From Hyphomicrobium sp. 99 (GTDB lineage Bacteria; Pseudomonadota; Alphaproteobacteria; Rhizobiales; Hyphomicrobiaceae): a stretch of 64,000 bases of DNA. Positions 27,134 to 36,085 of the stretch are shown here, in pieces. Within the stretch, counting starts at the first letter, position 1, and the number at the start of each line of letters is the position of its first letter. Where the stretch lies: contig NZ_KQ031382.1 of NCBI RefSeq assembly GCF_000384335.2, positions 2,181,545 to 2,245,544 on the forward strand, read 5' to 3'. The translations under genes and the position numbers were made by a program. Below the pieces are notes generated by a model, which worked only from the letters and a program-made list of their open reading frames with translations, was not told the origin of the DNA and searched no databases.

Positions 27134-28537
27134 ATGGCGTCAAACGCCCAACTCGAAAAATGGTCGCCGGACAGCTGGCGCGGCAAGCCGATCCTGCAGG
27201 TTCCGGATTATCCCGATGCGAAGGCCTTGGCCGACGCCGAAGCAAAGCTCGCGACTTTCCCGCCGCTCGTATTTGCCGGTGAAGCGCGTGAGCTGAAGAA
27301 GCAACTCGCTGCCATTGCCGGAGGCACCGGCTTCTTGCTCCAGGGCGGCGACTGCGCCGAGAGCTTCGCCGAGCACCGGGCCGACAACATTCGCGACTTC
27401 TTCCGCGTCTTCCTGCAGATGGCGGTCGTGCTGACGTACGCCGGTGGCGAGCCCGTCACGAAGGTCGGCCGCATCGCCGGGCAATTCGCGAAGCCGCGCT
27501 CTGCACCGACCGAGAAGCGGGACGGACAGGAGCTGCCGAGCTATCGCGGCGACATCATCAACGGTCCGGAGTTCACGGCGGAAGCCCGTATTCCCGATCC
27601 CGTCCGCCAGCTCGAAGCCTATCGTCAATCGGCGGCGACGCTGAACCTGATCCGCGCTTTCGCAACGGGCGGCTATGCCGACCTCGAGCGCGTGCACCAG
27701 TGGAATATGGGTTTTGTGAAGGATAGCCCGCAGGGCCATCACTATCAGGAGATCGCCGACCGTATCGCCGAGACGCTGCAGTTCATGCGCGCCTGCGGGA
27801 TTACGTCGGATAATACACCGCAATTGCGCACGACGAGCTTCTACACCAGCCATGAAGCGCTGCTTCTCGGCTACGAGCAGGCTCTGACGCGCAAGGATTC
27901 AACCAGCGGCGATTGGTACGCGACGAGCGGACATATGATCTGGATCGGCGATAGAACGCGCCAGCCCGATCACGCTCATATCGAGTACTGCCGCGGTATC
28001 AAGAATCCGATTGGCTTGAAGTGTGGTCCCTCGCTCGACGCCGACGGTCTGTTGCGCCTGATCGACCTTCTCAACCCGAAGGACGAACCGGGCCGCCTGA
28101 CGCTCATCTGCCGGTTCGGGTTCGACAAGGTCGAGGCGCATTTGCCGAAGCTTATCCGCGCGGTGAAGAAGGCCGGCCGTTCCGTCGTCTGGTCGTGTGA
28201 CCCCATGCACGGCAACACGATCTCGGCCGTCAACGGCTACAAGACGCGCCCCTTCGATCGCATCTTGAAAGAAAGCCTCTCGTTCTTCGAGGTGCATCGC
28301 GCCGAGGGAACGCACGCGGGCGGCATCCACGTCGAGATGACCGGTCAGAACGTCACCGAATGCACCGGCGGTGCAACGGCGATTTCCGAGCAGGATCTCT
28401 CAGACCGCTATCACACGCATTGCGATCCCCGCCTCAACGCCGACCAGGCGCTGGAGCTGGCTTTCCTCGTTGCCGAACAATTGAAGAAAGAGCGCGATGC
28501 AGAAGCCCGGCCGGAGCCGAAAACGCTGATTGCATAG
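27134..28537 (+). CDS. 3-deoxy-7-phosphoheptulonate synthase, class II
   Basis: First committed enzyme of the shikimate pathway, joining phosphoenolpyruvate and erythrose 4-phosphate. The 467-residue protein is the plant/Mycobacterium-like class II type: '[14 protein letters not shown]', '[14 protein letters not shown]', '[18 protein letters not shown]', '[11 protein letters not shown]' and '[20 protein letters not shown]' carry the metal and PEP ligands. Start at ATG 27134 with CAGGAG about 11 nt upstream matches homologues; the frame is open upstream to 27011. A clear terminator follows at 28582. Confidence 0.93.
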   Translation: MASNAQLEKWSPDSWRGKPILQVPDYPDAKALADAEAKLATFPPLVFAGEARELKKQLAAIAGGTGFLLQGGDCAESFAEHRADNIRDFFRVFLQMAVVLTYAGGEPVTKVGRIAGQFAKPRSAPTEKRDGQELPSYRGDIINGPEFTAEARIPDPVRQLEAYRQSAATLNLIRAFATGGYADLERVHQWNMGFVKDSPQGHHYQEIADRIAETLQFMRACGITSDNTPQLRTTSFYTSHEALLLGYEQALTRKDSTSGDWYATSGHMIWIGDRTRQPDHAHIEYCRGIKNPIGLKCGPSLDADGLLRLIDLLNPKDEPGRLTLICRFGFDKVEAHLPKLIRAVKKAGRSVVWSCDPMHGNTISAVNGYKTRPFDRILKESLSFFEVHRAEGTHAGGIHVEMTGQNVTECTGGATAISEQDLSDRYHTHCDPRLNADQALELAFLVAEQLKKERDAEARPEPKTLIA

Positions 28538-28581
28538 CTAGGCTGTTGGATTTCCCGCCGGTCACGGAATGCGGTATATTG

Positions 28582-28620
28582 AATGGCGGCTTGCGACTGC
28601 GAGCCGCCATTTCGGTTTTA
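28582..28620 (+). terminator. Rho-independent terminator after DAHP synthase
   Basis: Perfect 10-bp stem AATGGCGGCT (28582-28591) / AGCCGCCATT (28602-28611) with a 10-nt loop, followed by TCGGTTTTA. It ends the DAHP synthase transcript 45 bp after the stop. Confidence 0.8.
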
Positions 28621-28636
28621 CCGGATGGCAGAAGTC

Positions 28637-28798
28637 ATGCGATTACGCGTATTCCTGATGCTGGCCGCCTTCGCGGGAATTTCCGCTGCGACCGCACATA
28701 CGCTGACCATTCCCGTAGATTCCCGCGTCCACGCCGCCGAAATCTGCTGGGACCCTGACGTTGAATTCCCTGTGCCCTGTGACGACGATGACGATTGA
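28637..28798 (+). CDS. Small exported protein with acidic C-terminus, unknown
   Basis: A 53-residue protein: signal-peptide-like N-terminus ('MRLRVFLMLAAFAGISAATA'), then a short mature part containing 'AAEICWDPDVEFPVPCDDDD' with two Cys that could pair and a run of five Asp at the end. An alternative ATG four codons earlier (28625) is possible. It sits between the DAHP synthase terminator and nadE, so it has its own promoter or is read into nadE. I have a faint memory of similar tiny proteins ending in acidic runs in related genomes, which I cannot confirm. Confidence 0.55.
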   Translation: MRLRVFLMLAAFAGISAATAHTLTIPVDSRVHAAEICWDPDVEFPVPCDDDDD

Positions 28799-28867
28799 GC
28801 AGTGTGCCGCCCCGGCCTGGACGCCGTGGTCCTGGACCTTGATTACGGCGCACTCTAAATAGCGGGA

Positions 28868-30580
28868 ATGACCGCACCTCTCTCTCTCAAAATCGCCCTC
28901 GCACAGCTCAATCCCGTCGTTGGGGATTTGAACGGCAACGCCGAACGTGCAGCCGCTGCCCATGCTCGCGCCAAGGAACTTGGCGCCGACGTGGTCGTGT
29001 TCTCCGAGCTCTTCCTAAATGGCTACCCGCCTGAAGACCTCGTGCTGAAACCTGCCTTCCAGCAGGCAACGCGCGAGCGGCTCGAATGGTTGGCGAAGGC
29101 CTGCGCTGATGGCCCGGCAATGCTCGTCGGCGCGATCTGGGCTCAGGAGGGTAAGGCTTATAATGCTGTTGCTCTGCTTGACGGCGGCAGCATCCAGGCG
29201 ACGACGCTGAAAGTCGACCTGCCGAACTATGGTGTGTTCGACGAGAAGCGCGTGTTCGCCGCCGGGCCGTTGCCCGGACCGCTCAACGTGCGTGGCGTGC
29301 GCATCGGCGTGCCGATCTGCGAAGATATCTGGAACACGGAAGTCGTCGAGACGCTCGCCGAGACGGGCGCCGAAATTTTGGTTTCGCCGAATGGATCGCC
29401 GTTCGATTGGCCGAAGCCCGACAACCGCATGAACGTCGCCGTCGCGCGCGTAACCGAAAGCGGCTTGCCGCTCGCATATCTCAATCAGGTCGGCGGCCAG
29501 GACGAGTTGGTGTTCGATGGCGCATCATTCGTGCTCAACGCCGACTGTTCCCTCGCCGTACAACTTCCAGCATGGCGCGAAGCGATTGTTTTAACCGAGT
29601 GGACGAAATCCGCCACTGGATGGCGGTGCGAGAGGGGAGAGGTGGCGAAGCTTCCCGAAGGCCCGGCGTCCGCCTATCAAGCCTGCGTACTCGGGCTTAA
29701 AGATTACGTCGATAAGAACGGATTTCCCGGTGTCGTACTCGGCCTTTCCGGCGGGATCGATTCAGCGCTCGTCGCGGCGATAGCCGTTGATGCATTGGGA
29801 CCAGCGCGCGTCCACGCAATCATGCTACCGTCGAAATTCACGTCCGATGAAAGCCTGCAGGACGCCGCCGCTTGCGCGAAGGCGCTCGGCATTCGCTACG
29901 ATAAGATTTCGATCGAGCCGACCGTCGCCGGACTGACCTGGAGCCTCAAGGATCTCTTCGCCGGCACCAACGCCGGCATCACCGAAGAGAACATGCAAAG
30001 CCGTGTGCGCGGCACGATCCTGATGGCCGTGTCGAACAAATTCGGCGGCATGGTTGTCACCACCGGCAACAAGAGCGAAATGTCCGTCGGCTACGCGACG
30101 CTCTACGGCGACATGAATGGCGGATACAATCCAGTCAAGGATCTCTACAAGACAGAGGTCTATGATCTCGCTCGCTGGCGGAACGCGCACGTGCCGGAAG
30201 GCGCGCTGGGTCCATCCGGCACCGTCATCCCGGAGCGCATTCTGACGAAAGCGCCGACGGCGGAGCTTCGCGCCAACCAGACGGACCAGGATTCGCTTCC
30301 GCCCTATGAAGCGCTCGACGACATCCTGAAATGCCTTGTCGAGAAGGAAATGCCCGTTACGGAAGTGATCGCCCGCGGCCACGCCATCGAAACGGTCAAG
30401 AAGGTCGAGCGCTTGCTCTACCTCGCCGAATACAAACGCCGTCAGGCCGCTCCCGGCGTCAAGATTTCCGCCCGCAACTTCGGCCGCGATCGCCGCTATC
30501 CGATCACCAACAAATTCCGCGAAGACGTCGCGCAAGCGACAGCGGAGTCTGCAATCAAAGCGAGCGGCAAGGGCGCGTAG
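28868..30580 (+). CDS. nadE: Glutamine-dependent NAD+ synthetase
   Basis: Final step of NAD synthesis: amidation of nicotinic acid adenine dinucleotide with ammonia from glutamine. The 570-residue protein has an N-terminal nitrilase-type glutaminase domain with Glu47 ('FSELFLNGYPPEDL'), Lys115 and Cys151 ('VPICEDIW'), and a C-terminal ATP-pyrophosphatase synthetase domain with P-loop 'SGGIDSA' (294-300), 'TTGNKSEMSVGYATLYGDM' and 'FGRDRRYPITNKFR'. Length and order match two-domain bacterial NadE. Confidence 0.96.
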   Translation: MTAPLSLKIALAQLNPVVGDLNGNAERAAAAHARAKELGADVVVFSELFLNGYPPEDLVLKPAFQQATRERLEWLAKACADGPAMLVGAIWAQEGKAYNAVALLDGGSIQATTLKVDLPNYGVFDEKRVFAAGPLPGPLNVRGVRIGVPICEDIWNTEVVETLAETGAEILVSPNGSPFDWPKPDNRMNVAVARVTESGLPLAYLNQVGGQDELVFDGASFVLNADCSLAVQLPAWREAIVLTEWTKSATGWRCERGEVAKLPEGPASAYQACVLGLKDYVDKNGFPGVVLGLSGGIDSALVAAIAVDALGPARVHAIMLPSKFTSDESLQDAAACAKALGIRYDKISIEPTVAGLTWSLKDLFAGTNAGITEENMQSRVRGTILMAVSNKFGGMVVTTGNKSEMSVGYATLYGDMNGGYNPVKDLYKTEVYDLARWRNAHVPEGALGPSGTVIPERILTKAPTAELRANQTDQDSLPPYEALDDILKCLVEKEMPVTEVIARGHAIETVKKVERLLYLAEYKRRQAAPGVKISARNFGRDRRYPITNKFREDVAQATAESAIKASGKGA

Positions 30581-30627
30581 CTTCCCCCTTCCAACGTCAT
30601 ACCTGGAAACCGGTCGTCCATCCCCAC

Positions 30628-30700
30628 CGTCATCCCGGCGCCGGCCGGGATCCGTCCAAGCGAGAGACTTGGACGGGTGCCCGCCTACGCGGGCATGACG
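30628..30700. repeat. Family B REP-like palindrome
   Basis: Begins CGTCATCCCGGCG and ends CGGGCATGACG, with internal hairpins CCCGGC...GCCGGG, TCCAAG...CTTGGA and CCCGC...GCGGG. It is the only feature seen in the 332-bp gap between nadE and gltX; the remainder (30701-30912) shows no convincing gene. Confidence 0.85.
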
Positions 30701-30912
30701 AAGCCGTCATTCTCGACCGAGCGCACCGAAAGGCGCGTCGAAGGTCGGGGATCCAGCGTGAGACTCGTCGAAGACATGATAATGAGCCTGCGGCGCTCCT
30801 TGCGGTGAATCTGGTTCTCCAAACAGCCTCGCTGCACTCGTCACGCGGGCACTCCTTGCGTTTGTTCCCGCAGGAAGTAGGGTGCGGCGCTTGAATCTCT
30901 TAAAGGCCAGAC

Positions 30913-32283
30913 ATGACACCCCGCGTCCGCTTCGCACCGAGCCCAACTGGGCGGCTCCATATTGGCAACATCCGGACAGCGGCGCTGAATTGGCTCTTCG
31001 CCCGAAAGCACGGCGGGAGCTTCCTGCTCCGCCTCGATGATACCGACACCGCGCGCTCGACCCAGGAATTCGCGGACGCCATCCGCGATGACCTGACTTG
31101 GCTTGGCCTCACCTGGAACGATCTGGTTCGCCAGCAGGACCGGACTGCCCGGTACGAAGAAGCCGCCGACGCGCTCAAAGCGTCAGGCGCACTCTATCCG
31201 TGCTTCGAGACCGAGGAAGAACTCGATCGCCGCCGCAAACGCCAGCTCGCGATGCACCGGCCGCCGATCTACGACCGCGCCGCGCTGAAGCTCACGAAGG
31301 AAGAAATCGGCGCCAAGCTCGCAGCCGGTGAGAAGCCGCACTGGCGCTTTCGTCTCCCGAACACGTCGGAAGGACGCGGGCTGACACCCCAGCCGACGCT
31401 GATCTCGTGGAACGACCTGATCCGCGGCGATCAGACGGTCGATCTCGGCTCGCTGTCCGATCCCGTGTTGATCCGCGGCGACGGCACGTTCCTCTATACG
31501 TTTACCAGCGTCATCGACGATATCGACTTCGGCATCACGCACATCGTGCGCGGAGAGGATCACGTCACGAACACGGGCGTGCAGCTTGCTATTTTTGAAG
31601 CCGCAGGCGCAATACCACCCGCATTCGGTCATCACTCTCTGCTCGTTGGCGCCGACGGACAGGCGCTGTCGAAACGTCTGGGCGCGCTCTCCATCCAAAG
31701 CTTCCGCGACGAAGGCCTGGAGCCGATGGCGGTCCTCTGTCACGCCGCATTGGTCGGCACGTCGGACGCGATCGAGCCGCTCCACTCAAGTGACGAACTG
31801 GCAGCAAAACTCGACTTCTCGAAGATCTCGATGGCGCCCGGCCGCTTCGACGTTGCAGAGCTGAAAGTGCTGAACAGCAAGTTGCTCCACACGCTCGATT
31901 ACGCCAGCGTCGCCGAACGACTGCGGGGCCTGGGTATCGAAGGCCGTGAGGATTTCTGGAACGCCGTGCGCGGCAACCTCGAAATCTTTGCGGATGCTCG
32001 CATCTGGTGGGATGTCGTCGCAGGTGACATCGAACCCGTCATCGAGGATTCCAAATTGACGGTCGCCGCGGCGGCGGTTCTGCCGGAGGCTCCTTGGAGC
32101 GAGAACACCTGGTCGGAATGGACGAACGCCGTGAAAGCCAAGACCGGCGCCAAGGGCCGCGCTCTGTTCCATCCGCTCCGCCTCGCGCTCACGGGCCGTG
32201 AAGCCGGGCCGGAACTGAAGACGCTATTGCCGTTGATGGGCCGTGACCGCGTCCTCGCCCGCCTCGAAGGCAAGCGCGCTTAG
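30913..32283 (+). CDS. gltX: Glutamate--tRNA ligase
   Basis: Class I aminoacyl-tRNA synthetase charging tRNA-Glu (and, where a GatCAB system exists, tRNA-Gln). The 456-residue protein has 'FAPSPTGRLHIGNIRTAALN' with HIGN at 16-19, and the second signature as 'QALSKRLGALS' (ALSKR at 251-255), a common GltX variant of KMSKS. The 'IVRGEDHVTNTGVQLAIF' block is also present. Alphaproteobacteria often carry two GltX paralogues; this one could be either. Confidence 0.95.
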   Translation: MTPRVRFAPSPTGRLHIGNIRTAALNWLFARKHGGSFLLRLDDTDTARSTQEFADAIRDDLTWLGLTWNDLVRQQDRTARYEEAADALKASGALYPCFETEEELDRRRKRQLAMHRPPIYDRAALKLTKEEIGAKLAAGEKPHWRFRLPNTSEGRGLTPQPTLISWNDLIRGDQTVDLGSLSDPVLIRGDGTFLYTFTSVIDDIDFGITHIVRGEDHVTNTGVQLAIFEAAGAIPPAFGHHSLLVGADGQALSKRLGALSIQSFRDEGLEPMAVLCHAALVGTSDAIEPLHSSDELAAKLDFSKISMAPGRFDVAELKVLNSKLLHTLDYASVAERLRGLGIEGREDFWNAVRGNLEIFADARIWWDVVAGDIEPVIEDSKLTVAAAAVLPEAPWSENTWSEWTNAVKAKTGAKGRALFHPLRLALTGREAGPELKTLLPLMGRDRVLARLEGKRA

Positions 32284-32308
32284 CGGACGACAGCCGCACC
32301 AAATCTAC

Positions 32309-32586
32309 CGTCATCCCGGCGAAGGCCGGGATGCATCCAAGCCAGAGTCCTGGACGGATACCCGCCTACGCGGGCACGACGTTGCTGAGAGAGACGGACC
32401 CAATTTCACAGCCACCGTCATCCCGCGACGTCAATCACACCCCCCACCGTCATCCCGGCGAAGGCCGGGATCCATCCAAGCCAGAGACTTGGACGGATGC
32501 CCGCCTACGCGGGCATGACGTTGCTGAGAGAGACGGACCCAATTTCACAGCCACCGTCATCCCGCGACGGCAATCACACCCCCACC
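32309..32586. repeat. Tandem duplication of a 139-bp unit carrying family B repeats
   Basis: Unit 1 (32309-32447) and unit 2 (32448-32586) each consist of a full family B palindrome (CGTCAT...ATGACG, about 73 bp) followed by the same 65-bp tail containing a partial palindrome start. They differ at only a few positions. The beginning of a third unit (from about 32584) is cut by a family A element. No gene is seen in 32284-32814. Confidence 0.85.
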
Positions 32587-32604
32587 GCCATCCCGGCGAA
32601 CAAT

Positions 32605-32644
32605 GCGCCGGCGGCCGGCTCGCGGAACGCGTGTCGCCGGCGCC
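32605..32644. repeat. Family A palindromic repeat, copy 2
   Basis: Outer stem GCGCCGGCG (32605-32613) / CGCCGGCGC (32635-32643), inner stem CGCG-gaa-CGCG. It abuts a truncated family B repeat, so it probably arrived in or next to it. Confidence 0.85.
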
Positions 32645-32741
32645 AACGAAAAACTCGCGGGATCTAGGCAAGGTGCAGGGCATTCGGGTGCGTGCGGACC
32701 GCCCCCGCACCTCTCGCATCCACCCGTGTGTTGGAGCCTGT

Positions 32742-32769
32742 CTGGATGCCGACCTCTGTCGGCATGACG
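32742..32769. repeat. Family B half element
   Basis: CTGGATGCCGACCTC followed by TGTCGGCATGACG matches the right half of the diverged family B copy at 16594-16624. It lies in the 3' flank of the DUF2865 gene. Confidence 0.65.
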
Positions 32770-32814
32770 GTAGTAGCAATCACTTGGACTATTCCGGAGC
32801 TGCCTCGCGCCGCC

Positions 32815-34092
32815 TTACTGCGGCACGGCCTCGGTCTGCCAACCGTCAACTTCGCGGGGCTGAGCTACAGCCGAGGGGGCCGCTGACCGCCCAGCCGTCG
32901 AACCCGTGGTGATCGCGGTCGAACCGCTACCTTCCGCACGGCGGCCCGCAGCCGGAGAGCCCGACGTCGTCCCTTCGGCCTTCTTGTCGGGTGTCGTGCC
33001 ATCCGGCGGCGGCACGTATTCGGCCACCTTGCACGAGCAGCCGTTCACGTACTCCTTGCGGTAGCGGAACGCGAATTTCAAACGCGTGTAGGGCTCTTGC
33101 GATCTGAGGGCGACGGATTGCTCGACCGTCCCACCAGGATTTGGATAGTAATACAACTCGGTCGGGGCAGCGCACTTCGATGTGCACGCGTCGGCATCCT
33201 GCGAGAAATGGCTCGGCAGCGTCGAGAAGCTCACCGGGAAATAGAAGCCGTCACATAGGCGAACGCAAAGCGTTCGGTATGTCTGCGCGCCGTTGGCAGC
33301 TTGCGGGTTCCACACGTTGCCGCCGCTCGATTCCTCATCTTCCCACATGCCGCTATCGCCGCGGTTACGGCGCGCCATGTCGACATAGTTGGCACCGCAG
33401 TTGTTACGCGCAAGCTCGCGGATGATGTCGTCCTGATAGGACCGTCCGGCCGATCCAAGAATATCCCGGCGTCGCGCATCGAGATCGGCAAGCCGCCGTT
33501 TCGAGGCGTCTTGCTGCCGCGACAGGTCTTTGCACTGCGGGGTGTTCTTCAGCGACTTCGTAAACAGGAAATATTCGTAGCAGCCACGATCGAGCTGTGA
33601 ATCGGCCTGATCAACCACGCGCTCTAGCTGCCGGATCTCATTTTCCAGTCGCGGCAAGTCGGACTGCGATTGACCACTCTTTTGCCCTTCCTGCACGAGC
33701 CGCTGCTCGAGCTGGTAGCAAATCGGGTTCTTGGCGGACCAGTTCGACGCCGGTTGCGCGGGAGCGCCTGGAGCCGCGGGCGCACCCGGGGAGGCGGGTG
33801 CAGCCGGAGTGCCCGGATACTGCGACTGCCCGGGATAAGGGGGCTGACCAGGATACGGCGCTTGCGACGGATATGGCGGTGGCCCCTGCGCAGGGGGAGG
33901 CTGCCGGTAGACGGGCTCTTGCGGAAGGGGCGGCCCACCCCGGTCGTCCTGATCGCGGCCGCCGCCGCCTCCGAAGGGCCACCAGCTCTGGGCCGAGGCC
34001 ACCTCAGATGCCAACAACAGGGCGCCCAGCGTCGCCGCCAGCACGAGCAGCAACCGGCGAACGGCGATATTGAAAGATTTCCCTTGGCTCAC
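32815..34092 (-). CDS. DUF2865-domain exported protein
   Basis: A 425-residue protein starting at GTG (GGGGAA about 7-12 nt upstream). It has a signal peptide (about 1-34), a long Pro/Gly/Tyr/Gln-rich repeat region (about 40-115, with repeated 'PYPGQ' units), a coiled-coil-prone stretch (about 120-210), and the DUF2865 domain with many Cys ('RTLCVRLCDGFYFPVSFSTL', 'DACTSKCAAPTELYYY', 'NGCSCKVAEYVPP'). The Cys-rich part probably forms disulfides in the periplasm or at the cell surface. Function unknown; the family is typical of Hyphomicrobiales. Confidence 0.85.
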   Translation of the reverse strand: MSQGKSFNIAVRRLLLVLAATLGALLLASEVASAQSWWPFGGGGGRDQDDRGGPPLPQEPVYRQPPPAQGPPPYPSQAPYPGQPPYPGQSQYPGTPAAPASPGAPAAPGAPAQPASNWSAKNPICYQLEQRLVQEGQKSGQSQSDLPRLENEIRQLERVVDQADSQLDRGCYEYFLFTKSLKNTPQCKDLSRQQDASKRRLADLDARRRDILGSAGRSYQDDIIRELARNNCGANYVDMARRNRGDSGMWEDEESSGGNVWNPQAANGAQTYRTLCVRLCDGFYFPVSFSTLPSHFSQDADACTSKCAAPTELYYYPNPGGTVEQSVALRSQEPYTRLKFAFRYRKEYVNGCSCKVAEYVPPPDGTTPDKKAEGTTSGSPAAGRRAEGSGSTAITTGSTAGRSAAPSAVAQPREVDGWQTEAVPQ

Positions 34093-34249
34093 GCCTATTC
34101 CCCGACGCCCATTGACGGCTTTCGCGCTCCGGACGATGGCATCCGCAGCCGCACTTTCCGGACCCTAAGCAGCGATTTGCTAGCGGGTCAATGCGGAGCA
34201 ATTGCGACGTGAACCATTTTACGTGAGGTTTCAAAAACTTGGACGCCGC

Positions 34250-34302
34250 TTGACGGGGCAGGGCACAACCGCCTAAGGCGCCACGGGCCCTTGTGCCGTC
34301 AA
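34250..34302 (+). promoter_or_regulatory. Long bulged hairpin in the cysS leader region
   Basis: TTGACGG and GCACAA on the 5' side (34250-34268) pair with the continuous TTGTGCCGTCAA (34291-34302), leaving a short bulge; an inner CGCC-taa-GGCG helix fills the loop. It lies 78 bp before the chosen cysS start. No T tract follows, so it is not a simple terminator. A role in cysS control is speculative. Confidence 0.4.
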
Positions 34303-34380
34303 AGAAGGCCTATGGCATACTCAGGCTTCCGGAATATCTTCCGGCCGAACCGCAGAGACACGCGACGCGAGAGGTCCAGA

Positions 34381-35790
34381 TTGGCGCTCAAACTTCATAA
34401 TACGCTGACCCGGCAAAAGGCCGAGTTCGTGCCGATCGACCCGTCGAACGTCCGCATGTACGTCTGCGGCCCGACAGTCTACGACTACGCCCACATCGGC
34501 AACGCGCGCCCCGTGATCGTTTTCGACGTGCTGTTCCGGCTGCTCCGTCACATCTACCGACCGGACCATGTGACGTACGTGCGCAACATCACGGACGTCG
34601 ACGACAAGATCAACGCCCGCGCTGCCCGCGATTACCCCGATCTGCCACTGAACGAAGCGATCCGCAAAGTCACCGAAGCGACGGAGAAGCAGTTCCACGC
34701 CGACATCTCCGCCTTGGGTGTCCTGCCGCCGACCTACGAGCCGCGCGCGACGGAGTTCATCCGCCGCGAGGACGGCCAGGAGGACATGGTGACGTTGATC
34801 GACGCCCTGCTGAAGCAGGGGCACGCCTACGTTGCCGAAAACCACGTGCTCTTCGACGTCGCCTCGATGCCTGACTACGGCCGCCTTTCGAACCGCTCCC
34901 TCGACGAGATGGAAGCCGGCGCCCGCGTCGAGGTTGCGCCCTACAAAAAGGGTCCGATGGACTTCGTCTTGTGGAAGCCGTCGAAGCCCGGCGAACCCGC
35001 GTGGAAGTCACCGGGCGGAATTGAAGTGCCAGGACGTCCCGGCTGGCACATCGAATGCTCGGCAATGGCGGGCGCGTTGCTCGGCCCCGTGTTCGACATT
35101 CACGGCGGCGGCATCGATCTGACGTTCCCGCATCATGAGAACGAGATCGCGCAATCACGCTGCGCCCACGGCACGTCCGTCATGGCCAACGTCTGGGTTC
35201 ACAACGGCTTCCTGCAGGTCGAAGGCGAGAAGATGTCGAAAAGCCTTGGCAACTTCGTCACGATTCACGAGTTGCTTGTCGCGGGATGGCCGGGCGAAGT
35301 TCTTCGCTTGAACATGCTCAGAACGCACTATCGCCAGCCGATCGATTGGACAAAGAGCGGACTAGAGGAAAGCCAGAAAATTCTAACCAGCTGGTTTTCC
35401 CACGAAGGCCTCGACACGACCGATCGCACGTGCGTGCCGCAAGATTTTATCGATGCTCTCGAGGACGATCTGAATACGCCGAAAGCCATCGCCGAGCTTC
35501 ATGGCTATGCGTCCGCTAAAGACTTCAAGAGTCTTGGGGCGGCGCTGGGCTTCCTGGGCTTCGATGGCGCGACGTTGAAAGCGGCCGACGAACGCTTGGC
35601 CGAAACGGCGCAAGCCCTAGCTTCGACCGTCGAACCATTGATCATTGCGCGCCTCGAAGCGAGGAAGCGCAAAGACTTCGCGGAATCCGATCGCATCCGC
35701 GACGAGCTCGTAAAGATGGGCATCGCCCTCAAAGACACGAAGAACAAGCAAACCGGCGAGATCGAAACCACCTGGGAAGTCGCGCGGTAA
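34381..35790 (+). CDS. cysS: Cysteine--tRNA ligase
   Basis: Class I synthetase with a zinc site. In 469 residues it has '[18 protein letters not shown]', '[19 protein letters not shown]' (zinc ligand Cys29, HIGN at 38-41), '[10 protein letters not shown]' and '[14 protein letters not shown]' for the remaining zinc ligands, and '[10 protein letters not shown]'. Start is placed at TTG 34381, where homologous CysS proteins begin and GAGAGG lies 6 nt upstream; an ATG at 34312 in the same frame would add 23 residues. Three family A repeats follow the stop. Confidence 0.95.
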   Translation: MALKLHNTLTRQKAEFVPIDPSNVRMYVCGPTVYDYAHIGNARPVIVFDVLFRLLRHIYRPDHVTYVRNITDVDDKINARAARDYPDLPLNEAIRKVTEATEKQFHADISALGVLPPTYEPRATEFIRREDGQEDMVTLIDALLKQGHAYVAENHVLFDVASMPDYGRLSNRSLDEMEAGARVEVAPYKKGPMDFVLWKPSKPGEPAWKSPGGIEVPGRPGWHIECSAMAGALLGPVFDIHGGGIDLTFPHHENEIAQSRCAHGTSVMANVWVHNGFLQVEGEKMSKSLGNFVTIHELLVAGWPGEVLRLNMLRTHYRQPIDWTKSGLEESQKILTSWFSHEGLDTTDRTCVPQDFIDALEDDLNTPKAIAELHGYASAKDFKSLGAALGFLGFDGATLKAADERLAETAQALASTVEPLIIARLEARKRKDFAESDRIRDELVKMGIALKDTKNKQTGEIETTWEVAR

Positions 35791-35796
35791 CCAACA

Positions 35797-35834
35797 CGTT
35801 GGCGGCCGGCTCCCCAAAGGGGAGTTGCCAACGC
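35797..35834. repeat. Family A palindromic repeat, copy 3
   Basis: Outer stem CGTTGGC (35797-35803) / GCCAACG (35827-35833), inner stem CTCCCC-aaa-GGGGAG. Both stems differ in sequence from the other copies but stay paired. It begins 6 bp after the cysS stop. Confidence 0.85.
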
Positions 35835-35844
35835 CAACAAAGAT

Positions 35845-35885
35845 GCGCTGGCGGCCGGCGCGCCGCAGGCGTGTCGCCAAGCGCC
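35845..35885. repeat. Family A palindromic repeat, copy 4
   Basis: Outer stem GCGCTGGCG (35845-35853) / CGCCAAGCGC (35875-35884, one unpaired A), inner CGCC-gca-GGCG. Second of three tandem copies. Confidence 0.85.
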
Positions 35886-35895
35886 AAAGAAAGCA

Positions 35896-35933
35896 CGCTG
35901 GCGCCCGGCGCGCCGGGCGTGTCGCCAAGCGCC
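35896..35933. repeat. Family A palindromic repeat, copy 5
   Basis: Outer stem CGCTGGCG (35896-35903) / CGCCAAGCG (35923-35931, one unpaired A); the inner part GCCCGGCGCGCCGGGC (35903-35918) is a perfect palindrome. Third tandem copy; 35934-36085 shows no gene and probably carries the promoter of the permease. Confidence 0.85.
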
Positions 35934-36085
35934 AAAGATAATGCATCCGTTAGCCCTCTAAAGGATGAGAGCGGCACGAATCCCGAACGCCGTGGTTACC
36001 TATGTGGTAGACACGTCCCGGCGCGAAGCTTCTGGCTGAAGCAAAGAGATCGCTACCGCGCCCGTCGATTAACGATGCGTGCCAG

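Noticed and set aside
30628..32586. Repeats considered as a CRISPR array
   Set aside because: The units are long palindromes with nearly identical spacers and no cas genes; they are REP-like intergenic repeats.
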